Of a stretch of 64,000 nucleotides of DNA, positions 34,751 to 43,461 are shown one piece after another; the first letter of the stretch is position 1; each line of letters begins with the position of its first letter. The translations under genes were made by a program, and so were the position numbers. This DNA comes from Nostoc sp. CHAB 5844. Its GTDB lineage: Bacteria; Cyanobacteriota; Cyanobacteriia; Cyanobacteriales; Nostocaceae. A model generated the notes under the pieces. The model was not told where the DNA came from. It was given only the letters and a program-made list of their open reading frames with translations, and made no database searches. The stretch covers positions 1 to 64,000 of the forward strand of contig NZ_JAIVFW010000038.1 in NCBI RefSeq assembly GCF_020829595.1. Direction: 5' to 3'.

Positions 34751-35123
34751 GAGTATGGCTCAAATGCAGCATGAATATTGTTGACTGGGCGTAACCCATC
34801 AATAATCTTCCCACAGTAGGAGTGCTGAGAAAGTATGAAGTCTGAAGTCTGAAGTCTGAAATTTCGTCTTCCTAGCTGAAAATCAAATTTTGGCTAAAAA
34901 AGTTAGTACAAGCTTCGTCTCCTGACTTATGTATCATTGCTAATCTTGAAAAGTTTTGCGCCAGTAAACTCGCTCATAATACACTGGCTTAACTGTTTGC
35001 TTCATGGGTGATACCATTTCAGACTTCAGACTTTAGACTTCATACTTCAGTTGACTAATTAACCAATTACTCCGCTTGAAGGGTACAATAAATGCCGATT
35101 GTCTTCCAAAATTTGAAAGCTTC
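34751..35123. other. Divergent intergenic region with heptanucleotide repeats
   Basis: The gap between the cyclophilin gene and efp carries GAAGTCT/GAAGTAT heptamers at 34831-34862 and their complement (TTCAGACTTCAGACTTTAGA) at about 35017-35050. The inverted arrangement could form a long stem. No gene is seen. Confidence 0.5.
34831..34862. repeat. Heptanucleotide tandem repeat (GAAGTCT)
   Basis: Four to five GAAGTAT/GAAGTCT units in a row. This is the second heptamer family of the window, also at 15975, 33610, 39739, 39979 and 45096. Confidence 0.8.
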
Positions 35124-35681
35124 ATGATCTCTAGTAACGACTTTCGACCCGGTGTATCGATTGTATTAGACGGGTCTGTATGGCGGGTGGTTGATTTTCT
35201 CCACGTTAAACCCGGTAAAGGTTCGGCATTTGTCCGCACAACGTTGAAAAACGTTCAAAGCGGTAAGGTTTTAGAAAGGACGTTCCGGGCTGGGGAAACT
35301 GTACCACAAGCGACTCTGGAAAAAAGCACGATGCAGCATACCTATAAAGAAGGCGATGAGTTTGTCTTTATGGATATGGAAACCTACGAAGAAGGACGAC
35401 TCAGCGCCACGCAAATTGGCGATCGCGTCAAATACCTCAAGGAAGGTATGGAAGTCAACGTGATTCGTTGGGATGACCAAGTTCTTGAGGTAGAATTACC
35501 TAATTCCGTAGTTTTAGAAGTTACGCAAACTGATCCTGGTGTTAAGGGTGATACGGCTACAGGTGGTACTAAACCAGCCACAGTAGAAACTGGTGCAATC
35601 GTTATGGTTCCCTTGTTTATTTCTCAAGGAGAACGGATTCGGATTGATACTCGTGAAGATAAATATTTAGGCAGGGAATAA
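35124..35681 (+). CDS. efp: Translation elongation factor P
   Basis: The 185-aa EF-P relieves ribosome stalling at proline runs. It starts [20 protein letters not shown] and has the loop [13 protein letters not shown] with the conserved position at the loop tip, three beta-barrel domains and the C-terminal [19 protein letters not shown] 35124 gives the family N-terminus; the upstream in-frame ATG 35076 lies in repeat-adjacent leader. It is followed by accB, the typical cyanobacterial efp-accB order. Confidence 0.95.
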   Translation: MISSNDFRPGVSIVLDGSVWRVVDFLHVKPGKGSAFVRTTLKNVQSGKVLERTFRAGETVPQATLEKSTMQHTYKEGDEFVFMDMETYEEGRLSATQIGDRVKYLKEGMEVNVIRWDDQVLEVELPNSVVLEVTQTDPGVKGDTATGGTKPATVETGAIVMVPLFISQGERIRIDTREDKYLGRE

Positions 35682-35891
35682 ATTGTCTCTTAATTTAGAG
35701 CTAATTGCGATTTAAATTCCTATATAGGGTTTAAATCCCTGCCCTCATACCATTTTGGATTTTAGATTTTGGATTTTGGATTGGAATGACTGTTTGTGTC
35801 TGAGTTATGTCAATCCATCTGCCTCAATCACTCTTTAAATTGGTATTACTTAAAATTCTTAATTTACGGACAGGTCGAGGTAATAAAAGCT

Positions 35892-36419
35892 GTGCCATTG
35901 GACTTTAATGAAATCCGCCAACTGCTAGTAACTATTGCACAAACAGATATTGCAGAAGTAACTCTCAAAAGTGATAACTTTGAACTAACGGTACGTAAAG
36001 CTGGAAGCATTAACAATCATTCTGTACCGATTGGTCAAACTGCTGTCAGTGGTGTGGTTGGTACAGCAATAACGACGGTTCCCGCACCAACGCTTTCCAC
36101 GGAGCGTATTTTAGATAGTGCGGTGACAGGCGCTGGTGTACAGATGTCGGTGAATGCGCCTTCAACTATTGACAAAAGATTAGTCGAAGTTGCTTCGCCA
36201 ATGGTAGGAACATTTTATCGCGCACCTGCACCTGGCGAAACGCCATTTGTAGAAGTCGGCGATCGCGTCCGTCAAGGACAAACGGTGTGTATCATTGAAG
36301 CGATGAAGCTGATGAACGAAATCGAAGCCGAAGTATCAGGACAAGTTATGGAAATTCTTCTCCAAAATGGGGAACCTGTAGAATATGGTCAACCTTTGAT
36401 GCGAATTAACCCTGATTAA
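35892..36419 (+). CDS. accB: Biotin carboxyl carrier protein of acetyl-CoA carboxylase
   Basis: The 175-aa AccB carries biotin for acetyl-CoA carboxylase in fatty acid synthesis. The N-terminal region ([19 protein letters not shown]) is followed by an alanine/threonine/proline-rich linker and the biotinyl domain with the biotinylation motif EAMKLMNE near the C-terminus. The start is GTG 35892, which places PLDFNEIR at the N-terminus as in other cyanobacteria; the 35796 ATG extension is not conserved-looking. It is 210 bases after efp in the same direction. Confidence 0.93.
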   Translation: MPLDFNEIRQLLVTIAQTDIAEVTLKSDNFELTVRKAGSINNHSVPIGQTAVSGVVGTAITTVPAPTLSTERILDSAVTGAGVQMSVNAPSTIDKRLVEVASPMVGTFYRAPAPGETPFVEVGDRVRQGQTVCIIEAMKLMNEIEAEVSGQVMEILLQNGEPVEYGQPLMRINPD

Positions 36420-36481
36420 GTATTAATCTATATATGAAATGAGTGATTGTTAACCTTGTCTGTTTTTACGGATCATTCCTG

Positions 36482-36829
36482 ATGAAACAAGCGTTGCCTG
36501 TACCGCCGGAAGTGGTGCAACAAGTAGCCGAATATTTCAGCCTGTTAAGTGAGCCGATGCGTCTGCGGCTGTTGCACTTACTACGGGATGAAGAAAAATG
36601 CGTACAAGAATTGGTAGAGGCAACACAAACTTCGCAGGCAAATGTCTCTAAACACCTAAAGGTAATGTGGCAAGCCGGAATCCTCAGCCGCCGCAGTGAA
36701 GGAACTTGCGCTTACTACCGAGTGGAAGACGAAATGATTTTTGAATTGTGTAATCAGGTGTGCGATCGCATCGCTACAAGGTTAGAACAGCAAGCTCGTA
36801 ACTTTCGCGTTCTGAACACAAAAATTTAG
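36482..36829 (+). CDS. ArsR/SmtB family transcriptional regulator
   Basis: The 115-aa winged-helix repressor has FSLLSEPMRLRLLHLL, CVQELVEATQTSQANVSKHLKVM (recognition helix region) and RRSEGTCAYYRVEDE wing, the typical ArsR layout. Cysteines occur at DEEKCVQEL, EGTCAYY and in ELCNQVCDRI, so metal or redox sensing is possible, though no standard metal site was verified. ATG 36482 is used. It lies 62 bases after accB, possibly read through from it. The target is unknown. Confidence 0.87.
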   Translation: MKQALPVPPEVVQQVAEYFSLLSEPMRLRLLHLLRDEEKCVQELVEATQTSQANVSKHLKVMWQAGILSRRSEGTCAYYRVEDEMIFELCNQVCDRIATRLEQQARNFRVLNTKI

Positions 36830-36862
36830 GTCAAGTGTCATTTGTCCTTTGTCATTTGTATT

Positions 36863-36910
36863 TACTAATGACTAATGACTAATGACTAATGACCATTGAC
36901 TATTGACTAA
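36863..36910. repeat. Heptanucleotide tandem repeat (ACTAATG)
   Basis: About six units of ACTAATG/ACCATTG/ACTATTG between the convergent arsR-type and GerMN genes; the last bases overlap the GerMN stop. Confidence 0.75.
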
Positions 36911-37524
36911 AGCGGATAATTTTTATCAAAGCTTTCACGAGTCAGGGGTTGTTGCAACTCTACACCTTCGCCACCTAACACATCTAAACGTTTACCGTTC
37001 ACGTCAATATAAACCTTGGCTTTAGGATCCAAGCTTGAGGCAGTGTAAACAACTTGCCCTACACGACCTACCATTGAGGTACTACCGCCGCCACTGGTAA
37101 AGCTATCCGATAAATTTACATGGACTTCATCACCTTCTACTTTCAATCCTAGTAGCTTAGTACCTTTGGGAATGGTGGTGGAATCTGTACTGTCGCTTGG
37201 CCCTTCTAGCAAAGCTTTAAACGCTCTTTCTAAAGCTTGATTAGGCTGGTTAGCTGCTACTTGAAGAGGTTGCGGAACTAAAGCAACATTTCTTTCTTTA
37301 GGTTTCAGCCAGTAAACTTGAGCAGTTTTTTCGTTTGGTTGGGTAGTTGTTGGCTGCTGTGGCTGTTGAATGCTTTGATTGGGGTTTGCGGGGTTGGATG
37401 TTACAGGCACTTTGTTTGACTGGGTAGCCAACCAAGCCACACCACCACTTACTGCGATAACAGCTGCTGAGACGGCTGCAATTACACCCGAAGATACGCG
37501 ATTAGATCCTTGTTGATCATTCAT
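36907..37524 (-). CDS. GerMN domain protein, membrane anchored
   Basis: The 205-aa protein has an N-terminal transmembrane segment (GVIAAVSAAVIAVSGGVAWLA), a glutamine/threonine/proline-rich linker (about 40-70) and one GerMN domain (about 70-190) with AQVYWLK, LERAFKALLEGPSD, LLGLKVEGDEVHVNLSDSF and VGQVVYTASSLD. GerMN domains occur in envelope proteins such as GerM and LpqB; in cyanobacteria the function is unknown but probably at the cell wall. It is monocistronic. Confidence 0.88.
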   Translation of the reverse strand: MNDQQGSNRVSSGVIAAVSAAVIAVSGGVAWLATQSNKVPVTSNPANPNQSIQQPQQPTTTQPNEKTAQVYWLKPKERNVALVPQPLQVAANQPNQALERAFKALLEGPSDSTDSTTIPKGTKLLGLKVEGDEVHVNLSDSFTSGGGSTSMVGRVGQVVYTASSLDPKAKVYIDVNGKRLDVLGGEGVELQQPLTRESFDKNYPL

Positions 37525-37885
37525 ATTAAAAACCTTCCTGACTGACTGAGGGCTGAAATAATGTTTATGTGAAGAGCAGCCTGGTTAAGGACGATACTTA
37601 TAAGTTTAGAGTTTCCAGAGATTTGATGAATGGCTCTATATGCCTAAATAATGGGATTCGCTGATATTTGAGATTCCTACTTTAATTCTAGAATTTGCAC
37701 TTTAAATCCGTCATCTGCCAAATTCTATAAATCTCATTATTTCGTGAGATTTTGTAAAGTATTAACAATTAGGAAATAGTGGATAGTAAGCTCAGATCCC
37801 TGACTTATTAAAGAAGTCGGGGATCTTTTTGGTTACGAATGATTTATGACTGTTATATAAGTCACCACCTATACTCCGTTGCCTA
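37525..37885. other. Intergenic region between GerMN and proS
   Basis: About 360 bases, AT-rich, containing the hairpin at 37794-37830 and the GerMN promoter. No gene is seen. Confidence 0.45.
37794..37830 (+). terminator. GATCCC hairpin with T-run
   Basis: AGATCCCTGACTT (37794-37806) pairs with AAGTCGGGGATCT (37814-37826) with one G-T pair, followed by TTTTT on the plus strand. It looks like a plus-strand terminator but lies downstream of the minus-strand proS gene, so it may be bidirectional or a repeat element with terminator shape. Confidence 0.5.
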
Positions 37886-39697
37886 TTATTTATTATTTAT
37901 TGCTGCTGTAATCCATTGTTTAAGTGTAGTTATAACTTCATCAATAGCAATTTCTTGAGATTGACGAGTTGCTCTTTCTACTACTTCAACTTTGCCGTTA
38001 GTGATTGCGCGTCCGGTAACAATTCTATAAGGTATGCCAATTAAATCAGCGTCTTTAAATTTAACTCCGGCGCGTTCATCACGGTCATCTAATAATGTTT
38101 CAATTCCGGCTTGATTGAGTTCGGTATAAAGTTTTTCGGCAATTTGCACTTGTTGAGCATCATTAATATTTGGAATTGTGACAATCGCGTGATAAGGTGC
38201 GATCGCTACAGGCCAAATAATCCCATCTTTATCGTAAGATTGCTCAACGGCTGCTTGTGCCAATCGAGACACACCCACTCCATAGCAACCCATAACTAAG
38301 GGTTTTTCTTCACCTTGTTCGTTGGTATAAGTTGCACCCATCACTTGGGAATATTCTGTGCCTAATTGGAAGATGTGACCAACCTCTATGCCACGCGCAC
38401 TAGAGAGAGTTTGTTCAGGGTTATGCAGGGCGCGATCGCCTGGTCTGGCTTTACGCAAATCTACTACACTTTCTGGTAGCTGAAATTGCTCATTCCAATT
38501 TGCCCCAACTACGTGATAACCAGCTTCATTTGCACCAGTCACAAAGTTTTTTAAATCAACGGCTGTTTTATCCACCAACCGGACAAATTTGGCGTGGACT
38601 TGTTTGTTACCAGCAATATATTCATCGCTAATATCTGGGGCAATGTAACCTAAAGGTAAAGACTTCGCCGCCCATGTTTGTTGTGTTTCCGCATTGGGTA
38701 CATTTAAAGCGATGACTGCTTTTGCGCCATAGTTAGCTGCTAAGCGCGTCAATTCATTCTGTAATTTGACTTCATTGACTTCCTGATCCCCACGAATAGT
38801 TACTAATACCAACACAGTCAACCCATTATCATAAACTGTTTGGTAAAGGACATTCTTAACTACTTGGGTGGAAGAAGCTTTCAAAAATTGACAGAGTTTT
38901 TCAATCGTATCTGTTCCCGGTGTTTCGCGTTTTTCATAACTAGTAAACGCTGAAGCTTCCGCGTCCGCAGGTAGAGAAACAGCTTTTTCCACGTTAGCGG
39001 CATATTTACCATCTTCGGTGTAGAGAACTTCGTCTTCACCAGCTTCCGCCAACACCATGAATTCGGTAGAACCGGAACCACCAATTGCACCTGAGTCGGC
39101 TTCTACGGGACGGAACGCTAACCCAGCACGCCGCAGCATATTGCTGTAGGCTTGGTACATATCTTGGTAGGTTTTTTTCAAGCTTTCTTCATCGACGTGG
39201 AAGGAATAACCGTCCTTCATGATGAATTCTCGACCACGCATTAAACCAAAGCGGGGGCGAATTTCGTCACGGAACTTGGTTTGCAGTTGGTAGAGATGTA
39301 GCGGTAACTGACGATAAGAGCGAATCATATCACGAGCGATCGCTGTGATGACTTCTTCATGAGTCGGCCCTAATCCTAATTGTTGATCGCGGCGATCAAT
39401 TAGAGAAAACATAATTCCTTCAGCTTTCGTGTAAGTATCCCAACGTCCTGATTCCTTCCATAAATCAGAAGGTTGTAATTGGGGTAACAAACATTCTTGT
39501 GCGCCTGTGGCGTTCATTTCTTCCCGCACAATTTGGGAAACTTTTTGCAACACCCGCCACATAAATGGGAGATAAGCATAAATACCGCTACCGATGCGAC
39601 GAATATACCCTGCACGGAGTAATAACTTATGGCTAGGAATTTCCGCATCGGCAGGATCATCCCGAAGTGTAACGAATAACATTTGTGACAGTCGCAT
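37886..39697 (-). CDS. proS: Prolyl-tRNA synthetase
   Basis: The 603-aa class II synthetase charges tRNA-Pro. It is the bacterial long form: motif 1 region ([23 protein letters not shown]), motif 2 ([20 protein letters not shown], shown in part), a YbaK-like editing insertion (about 220-400) and motif 3 [11 protein letters not shown], followed by the anticodon-binding domain (YHAIVTIPN to [19 protein letters not shown]). Length matches the family. It is monocistronic. Confidence 0.95.
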   Translation of the reverse strand: MRLSQMLFVTLRDDPADAEIPSHKLLLRAGYIRRIGSGIYAYLPFMWRVLQKVSQIVREEMNATGAQECLLPQLQPSDLWKESGRWDTYTKAEGIMFSLIDRRDQQLGLGPTHEEVITAIARDMIRSYRQLPLHLYQLQTKFRDEIRPRFGLMRGREFIMKDGYSFHVDEESLKKTYQDMYQAYSNMLRRAGLAFRPVEADSGAIGGSGSTEFMVLAEAGEDEVLYTEDGKYAANVEKAVSLPADAEASAFTSYEKRETPGTDTIEKLCQFLKASSTQVVKNVLYQTVYDNGLTVLVLVTIRGDQEVNEVKLQNELTRLAANYGAKAVIALNVPNAETQQTWAAKSLPLGYIAPDISDEYIAGNKQVHAKFVRLVDKTAVDLKNFVTGANEAGYHVVGANWNEQFQLPESVVDLRKARPGDRALHNPEQTLSSARGIEVGHIFQLGTEYSQVMGATYTNEQGEEKPLVMGCYGVGVSRLAQAAVEQSYDKDGIIWPVAIAPYHAIVTIPNINDAQQVQIAEKLYTELNQAGIETLLDDRDERAGVKFKDADLIGIPYRIVTGRAITNGKVEVVERATRQSQEIAIDEVITTLKQWITAAINNK

Positions 39698-39738
39698 CGT
39701 TTAGTCCCTTCTTAGAATCGTTAATCTCTGTGTCAAAT

Positions 39739-40013
39739 AAAGTATGAAGTATGAAGTATGAAGTATAAAGTGCTTGGTCAACTAAAGGCTGAAGTGTGAA
39801 GTATGAAGTCTGAGATTACGCTAGTTATAAAAGGATAAGGCTTGCACTAAGGAAAAAAGCTGGATTTTCTTGCCCACTAGGAGGTTTGTCACAATTCTTT
39901 ATTCATCCTTCAACCTTTTGTTGGTCAATAGTTATTTATCACAAAGCAAGAGGTAGGAGGCAGAAGGAGGAAATTTCAGACTTCAGACTTCACACTTCAG
40001 ACTTCATACTTCA
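39739..40013. repeat. Cluster of GAAGTAT-type heptanucleotide repeats
   Basis: Direct GAAGTAT units at 39739-39772 and about 39791-39815 are followed by complementary TTCAGAC/TTCACAC units at 39979-40013. The arrays are inverted relative to each other between proS and the acyltransferase gene, and together account for much of the 39698-40026 gap. The right array ends at the ribosome binding site of the next gene. Confidence 0.75.
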
Positions 40014-40026
40014 GGAGAAACTTACC

Positions 40027-41415
40027 TTGTCAGACGTAATTTATCAAGCGCAGCCACCCCTGGAATTTATTCCGCCAGCATTGAATCCTTTATTTTTGCG
40101 AGTTGTTCACACGTTTCTACCTAGTTGGATACAATGGCAAACTGCTATTTCCCACATTGAAGCAGACAACGTTGAGATTTTGGCGGATCTTTATCGTCAG
40201 TTTCAAGAGGGGAAGGTACGCTTTTTGTTGGCATTTCGTCATCCTAAAACAGATGATCCCTTTTGTTTGGGCTACTTACTATCTCAACTTGTGCCGCAGG
40301 TAGCACGAGAACAGGGTATAGCATTACAGTCTCCGGTTCATGCTCATTTTATCTACGATCGCGGCATTCCTCTCTGGGCAGGTAACTATGTCGGTTGGGT
40401 GGCTTCTCGGTTGGGTGGAACTCCTATCCAACGCGGTAAGGCTGACTGGACGGGGTTGCGTTCAGCGCGTGATTTGTTCGCCAATGGTAAATTCCCAATG
40501 GCTGCTGCGCCAGAAGGTGCAACAAATGGACTATCGGAAATTATTAGTCCATTGGAACCCGGTATTGCCCAGTTAGGCTTTTGGTGCGCGGAAGATTTAC
40601 AAAAAGCCGGACGCTCGGAACAGGTTTTAATTGTACCAGTTGGGATTAAATATAGTTATACTGCTGCACCTTGGAGTGCGATCGCGCAATTGTTAAGTGA
40701 CTTGGAAGCTGCTAGTGGTTTGCCTATAAATTCTGGCAGTAAAGATAATGTTGCTTCAATGGAATTGCTTTATCCGCGCTTGTTAACTTTGGCAGAACAT
40801 TTACTTGCTTTGATGGAGAAATTTTACACAAAATTTTATCATCAAAAGTTAGCGGATGCTCAAACTGTCATGGAAATTAAAGATAGAAATGAAGCTTTAG
40901 CATTGCGATTACAAGCTTTATTAAATGCCGCATTACAAATATCTGAGCAGTATTTTAACTTGCCAGCAAAAGGAACTTTAACTGACCGTTGTCGGCGGGT
41001 AGAACAAGCTGGCTGGAATTACATATTTAGGGAAGATTTTAAGGATATCAAAACATTATCTTCTGTGGAGAAAGCGTTAGGCGATCGCGTCGCGGAAGAA
41101 GCTAATGCTAGAATGTGGCATATGCGTTTAGTAGAAAGTTTCGTAGCAGTTTCCGGCAACTATATTAAAGAGAAACCCTCAGTCGAAAGATTTGCCGAAA
41201 CAACTTTAATTTTATGGCAGATGATTGCCAAAATTAAAGGTGTTAAATCTTTTCAGCGTCCGCAGTTGGGTAAGCAACGAGTTAATATTACTATTGGTCA
41301 ACCGCTATCTATATCTGAGCGTTATTTGGCTTATAAAGAAAGTCGTGCTGGTGCGAAGCAAGCTGTGGCTGATTTTACGAATGATTTACAACAGGCGATG
41401 CAAAGTTTGATTTGA
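40027..41415 (+). CDS. PlsC-like glycerolipid acyltransferase domain protein
   Basis: The 462-aa protein has an N-terminal part with LLAFRHPKTDDPFCLGYLL (H-x4-D-like catalytic motif, HPKTDD), followed by IYDRGIPLWAG, GGTPIQRGK and FPMAAAPEGATNG, the pattern of 1-acyl-glycerol-3-phosphate acyltransferases. The C-terminal half is helical and less typical. It probably acylates a lipid precursor at the membrane; the exact substrate is unknown. The start is TTG 40027, supported by AGGAG at 40013-40017; upstream codons are repeat-derived. Confidence 0.82.
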   Translation: MSDVIYQAQPPLEFIPPALNPLFLRVVHTFLPSWIQWQTAISHIEADNVEILADLYRQFQEGKVRFLLAFRHPKTDDPFCLGYLLSQLVPQVAREQGIALQSPVHAHFIYDRGIPLWAGNYVGWVASRLGGTPIQRGKADWTGLRSARDLFANGKFPMAAAPEGATNGLSEIISPLEPGIAQLGFWCAEDLQKAGRSEQVLIVPVGIKYSYTAAPWSAIAQLLSDLEAASGLPINSGSKDNVASMELLYPRLLTLAEHLLALMEKFYTKFYHQKLADAQTVMEIKDRNEALALRLQALLNAALQISEQYFNLPAKGTLTDRCRRVEQAGWNYIFREDFKDIKTLSSVEKALGDRVAEEANARMWHMRLVESFVAVSGNYIKEKPSVERFAETTLILWQMIAKIKGVKSFQRPQLGKQRVNITIGQPLSISERYLAYKESRAGAKQAVADFTNDLQQAMQSLI

Positions 41416-41452
41416 GTGGGAAGATCCAGCAGTTTCGATATTCGTGAAATAC

Positions 41453-41482
41453 TGTAGAGACGTTACATGTAACGTCTCTACA
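41453..41482. terminator. 30-bp perfect palindrome between convergent genes
   Basis: TGTAGAGACGTTACA and its exact complement TGTAACGTCTCTACA form a 15-bp perfect palindrome in the gap between the acyltransferase and the HEAT-repeat gene. It is a common interspersed repeat shape in cyanobacteria and may serve as a bidirectional terminator. A T-rich stretch follows (TGGTTTTGGGTTTT). Confidence 0.55.
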
Positions 41483-41544
41483 TGGTTTTGGGTTTTACAC
41501 TCAAGCAAAGGCGCAAAGAAGAGTGTAAATTACTTTACTTTTAA

Positions 41545-42756
41545 TCAAGACTGTGTTGGGGCAAATTCTGGTAAAAGTTTTTTGAGTGCAGCGATCGCAT
41601 GTAGTTTTACTTGTTCATTATCGTCTGTTAGTAGTATCGTTAATGATTCAATTGCTTGCTGATTACCTAACTGTCCTAAAGATAAAGCGATCGCACTTTT
41701 GATGTTGGGAATTTCTGTGGCTGGATGTGGCGAATTTAGCAATTCCAACAAAATTTCTGTGGCTTTTGTCGCTAATTGTGGTTTTTCTACTCGCCCTAAA
41801 ACTGTGACGATTTCCTGCCACAAGATTTCTGATTTAGTTTGGTCGAGTGCTTGCTGCAAATATTCCAAACCAGATAGTGTCCCTACCCAAACTAAAGCGC
41901 GAATAATTTCTAGCTGTAGGGTTGTGGGTGTGTGAGGTGACATCAGCACCGTAAATAAATGAAGGGCAGCAACATCACCACCCATGCGCGAAAGGGCAGT
42001 AGCAGCAGCATAACAAACCTCAATATTAAAGTCGTAAAGCTTGGTTTGTAGTCGTTCCACTAAATCTAACTTTGCACATAAATCTGGGCGGAAACTTAAA
42101 CCCAGCACTGCAATGCGCCTGACTGTCGCCACCACATCATCTAATGCTTGCAAAAGTACAGGTGGCACACGTTGATCATGAAAACTGCTGAGGGCTTCCA
42201 ATGCGGTGGCACGGACTGCTACTTCGGCATCTTGTACCACACTCAACAGTGGTTTGATAGTTTCTGGATGGCGAATATAAGCAAGCGATTGCACCGCCAA
42301 AAGTCTTGTATCTTCTTGTTGTAATAGTGCTGAAAGTTCAGTTATTGCTATACTACCCATCTGCCCTAAGGCTGTAGCTGCGATCGCTTTTAATTCTTCA
42401 TCTTCGCCTTTTTTGAGTAGTTCAACCAAAGGTGCGATCGCCTCTGGATGCTGAAACTCGCCCAAAGTTCTGGCTGCATACCAACGCAATTCTTCCTCTG
42501 CATCTTCATCTTCTAAGATTTCAATCAATGGCGGAATCACAATATTTCCCAAGCGAAGTAAAACCTTGGTAATTTCCCAACGTTGCTGAAAATCACCTAT
42601 TTCTAAAACTGAGAGTGCTAACTCCAGTAAGTGTTCTGAATGTTGATTATCCTCTACCAAAATCAACTGTTGCAGATATTGAATTAACGATGACCAGTCA
42701 GCTGCATCATATGCTGTCTGTGCCTGCACCAAAAGCTGGTTGATATTGCCTTGCAT
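41545..42756 (-). CDS. HEAT-repeat protein divergent from nirA
   Basis: The 403-aa protein is built of about nine alpha-helical HEAT/PBS-lyase-type repeats (e.g. LRWYAARTLGEFQHPEAIAPL, LKAIAATALGQMGS, VRATALEALSSF, IKSAIALSLGQLGNQQAI). HEAT-repeat proteins are scaffolds, including phycobilin lyases. It is divergent from nirA across a 705-base gap. Similar HEAT-repeat genes beside nirA in other Nostocales have been implicated in nitrite reductase function; the link here is by position only. No catalytic residues are seen. Confidence 0.8.
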   Translation of the reverse strand: MQGNINQLLVQAQTAYDAADWSSLIQYLQQLILVEDNQHSEHLLELALSVLEIGDFQQRWEITKVLLRLGNIVIPPLIEILEDEDAEEELRWYAARTLGEFQHPEAIAPLVELLKKGEDEELKAIAATALGQMGSIAITELSALLQQEDTRLLAVQSLAYIRHPETIKPLLSVVQDAEVAVRATALEALSSFHDQRVPPVLLQALDDVVATVRRIAVLGLSFRPDLCAKLDLVERLQTKLYDFNIEVCYAAATALSRMGGDVAALHLFTVLMSPHTPTTLQLEIIRALVWVGTLSGLEYLQQALDQTKSEILWQEIVTVLGRVEKPQLATKATEILLELLNSPHPATEIPNIKSAIALSLGQLGNQQAIESLTILLTDDNEQVKLHAIAALKKLLPEFAPTQS

Positions 42757-43461
42757 AAAAAACTAGGAGTGGAGGGGAAAAGGGAGACAAGGTTTAAAGG
42801 TATATGAGAAAAACCTTGTTTAATCGAGGCTTCCTTCTGACCAAGGACAAATGACCAATGACTCTTGACCATTGACTACATTTGATGAAATCACGACGTT
42901 TCATGATTGTGGAAATTATTTGTTCTAGATTAACAGCGATCGCCTGCTCTACGGTTAGATGCTTGCCGAGGCTGCACCATCAGCATAAAATCTACAATTT
43001 TTTGTCCATGCTGGTGTAATGAATCGATACTTTTGCATCACTCATCTGCTCAGTGTGATGCAGAAAACGCATTGATCCCATCCTTAATTAGCAATTTTAC
43101 TGGAATTCTGTAGTTATTTATACGATTTTAGCAGGAATCAGACTTTAACCTTGAAAGTATCGAAAATGTTACATAAACAATAGCCCTGTTTACTTGGTGA
43201 ATTTCTCCAATGTAAAAGATTACAAATTTTCTCCCAGACTTTACGAAGTCGCGTTCAGTTCAAGACAGACTCTTGTTTGTCAATTAACCAGCAGATAAAC
43301 AATCTGAGAACGCACTTAAACATTAGAAATCAGCAATAGATAAATATTTCAGTTGAAAGTCAGCAAAACTCGTAGAACTAAAATCCAGACTACGGGTTGA
43401 TTGATATTGGGTAAATACCGCCTGAAGTTCTCACTGGATTAGCAATAATGAGAGTTAGCTC
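42757..43461. other. nirA regulatory region
   Basis: About 705 bases separate the HEAT-repeat gene and nirA. It holds the NtcA-type site and -10 box (43110-43151), a HIP1 octamer near 42950 and heptamer-like repeats at about 42840-42880. The long leader (about 300 bases from the predicted start site to nirA) is unexplained. No gene is seen. Confidence 0.6.
43110..43151 (+). promoter_or_regulatory. NtcA-activated promoter of the nirA operon
   Basis: GTA-N8-TAC (43110-43123) matches the NtcA consensus exactly. It is followed after 22 bases by TAACCT (43146-43151), fitting the TAN3T -10 box of class II NtcA-dependent promoters. Position upstream of nirA and the gene content make nitrogen control by NtcA very likely. 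An additional NtcB site is expected but was not located. Confidence 0.82.
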
